From positions 1-17,185 of the forward strand of contig JAWVFT010000021.1 in assembly GCA_033855775.1 (NCBI GenBank): a stretch of DNA of 17,185 nt, given 5' to 3'. Below the pieces are notes generated by a model. It did no database searches and was not told the DNA's origin. It saw only the letters and a program-made list of their open reading frames with translations. Positions 15,701 through 17,185 of the stretch are shown here, one piece after another (within the stretch, counting starts at the first letter, position 1; the number at the start of each line of letters is the position of its first letter). Both the position numbers and the translations under genes were made by a program. Origin of the DNA: DASVTR01 sp033855775. Lineage in GTDB: Bacteria; Acidobacteriota; Blastocatellia; Pyrinomonadales; Pyrinomonadaceae.

Positions 15701-16003
15701 GCCATTCGCCACGCCGCCGCGCGCCTCAGCCGCCAGCAGGCGCGCACGCATCTCCTCATCGTGCTCTCCGATGGTCGTCCCTACGACCACGACTACGGCG
15801 ATGCGCGCTACGCCCGCGAAGACACGCGCGAAGCCCTGCGACAAGCCAAGCAGCAGGGCATCATTCCCTTCTGCATCACCATCGACCGCGAATCCGAAAT
15901 CGAACTCCGCGACCTCTACGGCGAAATCGGCTACACCATCATCGACGACGTGCTCTCGCTGCCCGAACGCATGCCCGGCATCTATCGTCGCCTGACAACG
16001 TGA
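12788..16003 (+). CDS. CbbO/NorD-type VWA protein with long helical-repeat N-terminus
   Basis: This is the adaptor half of a CbbQ-CbbO/NorQ-NorD chaperone. In known pairs the VWA protein binds the AAA+ ring and uses its MIDAS to grip the client. It has 1071 residues, against about 640 for NorD and 770 for CbbO. Residues about 75-365 look like an alpha-solenoid of about eight repeats of 36-42 residues (pattern A..FL.A.P....L; anchors near 75, 111, 151, 186, 226, 269, 305, 347). Residues about 400-680 form a helical middle region. Residues 685-760 are a Q/S/E-rich disordered linker. Next comes YDEWDRE...VGWCRVIEKR (771-791), typical of NorD. The C-terminal VWA domain has a complete MIDAS: DQSSS (D879, S881, S883), T967 in NTRLG and D995 in LSDG. 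The ATG at 12788 has a weak ribosome site. The AAA+ partner is 4.1 kb upstream. The client is unknown. Confidence 0.88.
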   Translation: MMSGEQEESNEGLTGATGEAQGDSVERAFRERLRSVKSLTERRTLASLARELGKLPVEAAYTALETSAAIAGVSLRASMEFLRAAPEAARALAAPELRAWGDIGRRLAMGDVETAVSFFNEGVEALAAVPAEARPLIFQICARQMTLSSSVAVETFRRAPSLAAVTTDAAELRSIFEVAAEISRRSAKHSADFLEATPRVVESLRQFGEETRSVAAASIVLASAFAARAGGIAADVWAALPAALDGQTAPHALELLRSAGAFLERGGSSALHVMVAGSHVQRSLPEAFEAWLKLLWTIAEHGNAGLVAFIRASPGFFQVLASELQHAEAARLSLRILNITREIAALDGEAALACFRSSTKALHAVSIEQFEQWAREGLSNERNQRDARARRSYYALETSRSNDALHVSSTEHGGLPLERVQHLLRLYVEGLTGRAVEIQPLAAVPAEARINDGRVIHLPSLVAEFGDEESDFRLYKVLAAHAAGQIEFGTHERESNGLRAAYTSIAELYAPENADARDAFALDGYINDPSKSEAALAPEEEAGRQQRERPALPPDADYRAALALFPHANLARRIFGTLENGRIERRLRHVYRGLARDLDWTRQHLRNSRPRIIDLPVTLVPFELLFQITLCGGALDDARNFYGQIVSELEGVVADYLTSPKATVADTLMATTRVYSLFQSITPDEAQQEVDSSTEQSESGREGSTSKQQQPQSTEPTPERKAQPRDARELFNAWTGTEPQGDPEELDGAEMWAQGELPEQGLEQGEVAYSYDEWDRELTDHRVGWCRVIEKRVQRGPRSFVEDTRERYRGVISSIRRQFQLMKPEHLLRVANELDGEDYDLSAVIDYVIDRRADGQQSERIYTKRLRRQRDVAVSFLLDQSSSTARTIGRHPLQPYTHPGKRIIEVEKEGLVLMSEALEAVGDAYSINGFTSEGRRNVKFYIIKDFNEHYTEEVERRIGGITYQNNTRLGAAIRHAAARLSRQQARTHLLIVLSDGRPYDHDYGDARYAREDTREALRQAKQQGIIPFCITIDRESEIELRDLYGEIGYTIIDDVLSLPERMPGIYRRLTT

Positions 16004-16199
16004 CAACCCGGCGATGAATCACGATTGCCCGCCGAATCGCGCTCGCCTTAGTCAAAGCCAATTAACCACCCTTTCGTGATATTGTCTTCTCATCTTCGCC
16101 GTAGCCTCAGCCGTCGGCCGTCAGCAGCGCAAACGCAGTTGAGACTAAAAGTAGAAGCGCACGAGGCGAGCGCGCGTTAGTGAAGAGAGGCGAGAGCGG

Positions 16200-17141
16200 A
16201 TGAGCGAGGAGAAGCTTTACGACTGCATCGTCGTCGGAGCCGGGCCAGCCGGATTGTCCGGCGCGCTCTTTCTGGCGCGCTACCGCCAACGCGTCCTGAC
16301 CTTTCATCACAACAGCCCGCGCAATCTATACGCGCACGGCGTCCACGGCTTTCTGGGCCACCACGGCATCACGCCCGCCGAACTCCTTGCGCGCGGGCGC
16401 GATGAAGTCGCACAGCACGGCGGGTTGATTATGGAAGCCTGCGTAACGAAGGTTGAGCGCGTCGCTGAGGAACACTTTCGCGTCACGGCGGGCGACGACG
16501 CCGCAGGCAATTCGCAGACGTTTGACGCGCGCCGCCTGCTGCTCGCCACGGGCCTGCGCGACGTGATGCCGGATTGCCCCGGCTTCCGCGACTTCTACGG
16601 CGCGACCGTGCATCACTGCCCCGACTGCGATGGCTTTGAAGTCACGGGCAAGCGCGTCGCCGTCCTCGGGCGCGGGCGCGAGACGGTCGGCTTCACGTTG
16701 AACCTGCTGACGTGGACGAACCAGCTGACGCTCATCACCAACGGCGACGCGGGCGACATGACGGACGAGCATCGCGCCCTGCTCGCGCGTTTTAGTATAG
16801 AGATAACAGACCGCCGCATCATGGAACTCGAAGGCGATAAGGAAGCGTGTCGCTTGGAGCGCGTGCGCTTTGAAGACCGGAGCGCGCTCGAAGCGGACGC
16901 GCTCTTTTTCAATCTGGGCACGTCGCCCGCGTCCGACCTGCACACGCAACTCGGCTGCAAGCTCGACGAAGAATGCGGGCTGGTCTGGGTGGACGACGGG
17001 CAGCAGACGAGCGTGCGCGGCGTCTATGCCGCAGGCGATTTGACGCCCAACTCGCAACTCGCCGTCGTCGCCGCCGCCGAAGGAGCGATGGCCGCCATTC
17101 ACATTCACAAATCGCTGATTCCCGCAGACCGCCGCGTTTAA
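16200..17141 (+). CDS. Thioredoxin-reductase-like FAD oxidoreductase
   Basis: This is a soluble flavoprotein of the low-molecular-weight thioredoxin reductase fold, 313 residues, the normal length. FAD is bound by GAGPAG (13-18) and YAAGD (276-280). The redox-active disulfide is CPDC (140-143, in HHCPDCDGFEV), where classical enzymes have CATC. The second nucleotide site reads GRGRETVG (157-164), a variant of the classical GGGxxA motif. The HRRxxxR segment that grips the NADPH 2'-phosphate in classical TrxR is missing (LITNGD instead). Its electron donor may therefore be NADH or something else. The RNLYAHGVHGFLGHHGITPAEL region resembles the broader GliT/TrxR-like oxidoreductases that act on small dithiols. 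The ATG has AGAGG 9 nt upstream. It is 196 bp downstream of the NorD-like gene on the same strand. Whether it works with that system is open. trxB is not assigned because of the missing motif. Confidence 0.85.
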   Translation: MSEEKLYDCIVVGAGPAGLSGALFLARYRQRVLTFHHNSPRNLYAHGVHGFLGHHGITPAELLARGRDEVAQHGGLIMEACVTKVERVAEEHFRVTAGDDAAGNSQTFDARRLLLATGLRDVMPDCPGFRDFYGATVHHCPDCDGFEVTGKRVAVLGRGRETVGFTLNLLTWTNQLTLITNGDAGDMTDEHRALLARFSIEITDRRIMELEGDKEACRLERVRFEDRSALEADALFFNLGTSPASDLHTQLGCKLDEECGLVWVDDGQQTSVRGVYAAGDLTPNSQLAVVAAAEGAMAAIHIHKSLIPADRRV

Positions 17142-17169
17142 TCAGCAGACAAAAAAGAGCGCGCGCCGT

Positions 17170-17185
17170 AGTTATTCGAATAACT
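17170..17185. repeat. Perfect 16-bp palindrome at the window edge
   Basis: AGTTATTCGAATAACT equals its own reverse complement and ends exactly at the last base, so it may continue. The base to its left is T, and an A at the next position outside would lengthen it. It lies 28 bp after the stop of the flavoprotein gene, past an AAAAAA run. It could be an operator for a gene to the right or part of a terminator region. Confidence 0.5.

Noticed and set aside
7915..16003. Reading the locus as a defence system of the MoxR-VWA type
   Set aside because: No nuclease, protease or other effector is encoded nearby, and the ATPase and VWA motifs match the CbbQO/NorQD chaperones. I kept the chaperone interpretation.
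14897..16006. 369-codon minus-strand frame opposite the VWA domain
   Set aside because: The MIDAS-bearing frame on the plus strand is the real gene; the antisense frame has no recognisable domain.

Overview
The window is bacterial chromosome: compact, GC-rich and rich in GC-ending codons. It carries ten convincing protein genes and no rRNA, tRNA, CRISPR array or transposase that I can see. The best lineage guess is an acidobacterium of the Blastocatellia/Pyrinomonadaceae type. That rests on a membrane protein with an N-terminal MKRCPTC...FCLDDG zinc ribbon, a large secreted FG-GAP protein with a CarboxypepD_reg-like tail, and degenerate heptamer repeats between genes. It is recalled knowledge, not a database result.

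The left part (about 1-6900) is housekeeping. fabG (fatty-acid synthesis) and galU (UDP-glucose synthesis) run leftwards, probably as galU-fabG. They end in one terminator over the fabG stop codon and a second, stronger hairpin further left. serS (seryl-tRNA synthetase) diverges from galU across a 201-bp spacer holding an inverted repeat and candidate promoters. serS converges on sppA (membrane signal peptide peptidase), with a very long hairpin between them. mnmA (tRNA 2-thiouridylase) lies upstream of sppA on the same strand, separated by an array of eight GAYGARY heptamers.

The right part (about 7100-16000) is more unusual. A zinc-ribbon, single-pass membrane protein precedes a CbbQ/NorQ-type AAA+ ATPase. 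About 4.1 kb further on is its natural partner, a 1071-residue CbbO/NorD-type protein with an intact C-terminal MIDAS von Willebrand A domain. Its long N-terminal half looks like an alpha-solenoid of about eight repeats of roughly 38 residues. Between the two sit a small exported protein with two DxDGDG-like loops and, on the opposite strand, an exported protein with fourteen FG-GAP/VCBS repeats. CbbQ-CbbO and NorQ-NorD pairs are chaperone motors that activate a metalloenzyme (Rubisco, nitric oxide reductase), but no such target is encoded here. This split pair with no visible client is the best candidate for something undescribed, although both families are known. The window closes with a thioredoxin-reductase-like flavoprotein (CPDC redox motif) and a perfect 16-bp palindrome at the right edge.

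Several starts were moved inside the longest open frame (sppA, mnmA, the zinc-ribbon gene and the small exported protein) because a better start codon, ribosome binding site or family N-terminus lies there. Long antisense frames over sppA, the FG-GAP gene and the NorD-like gene are treated as codon-bias shadows.
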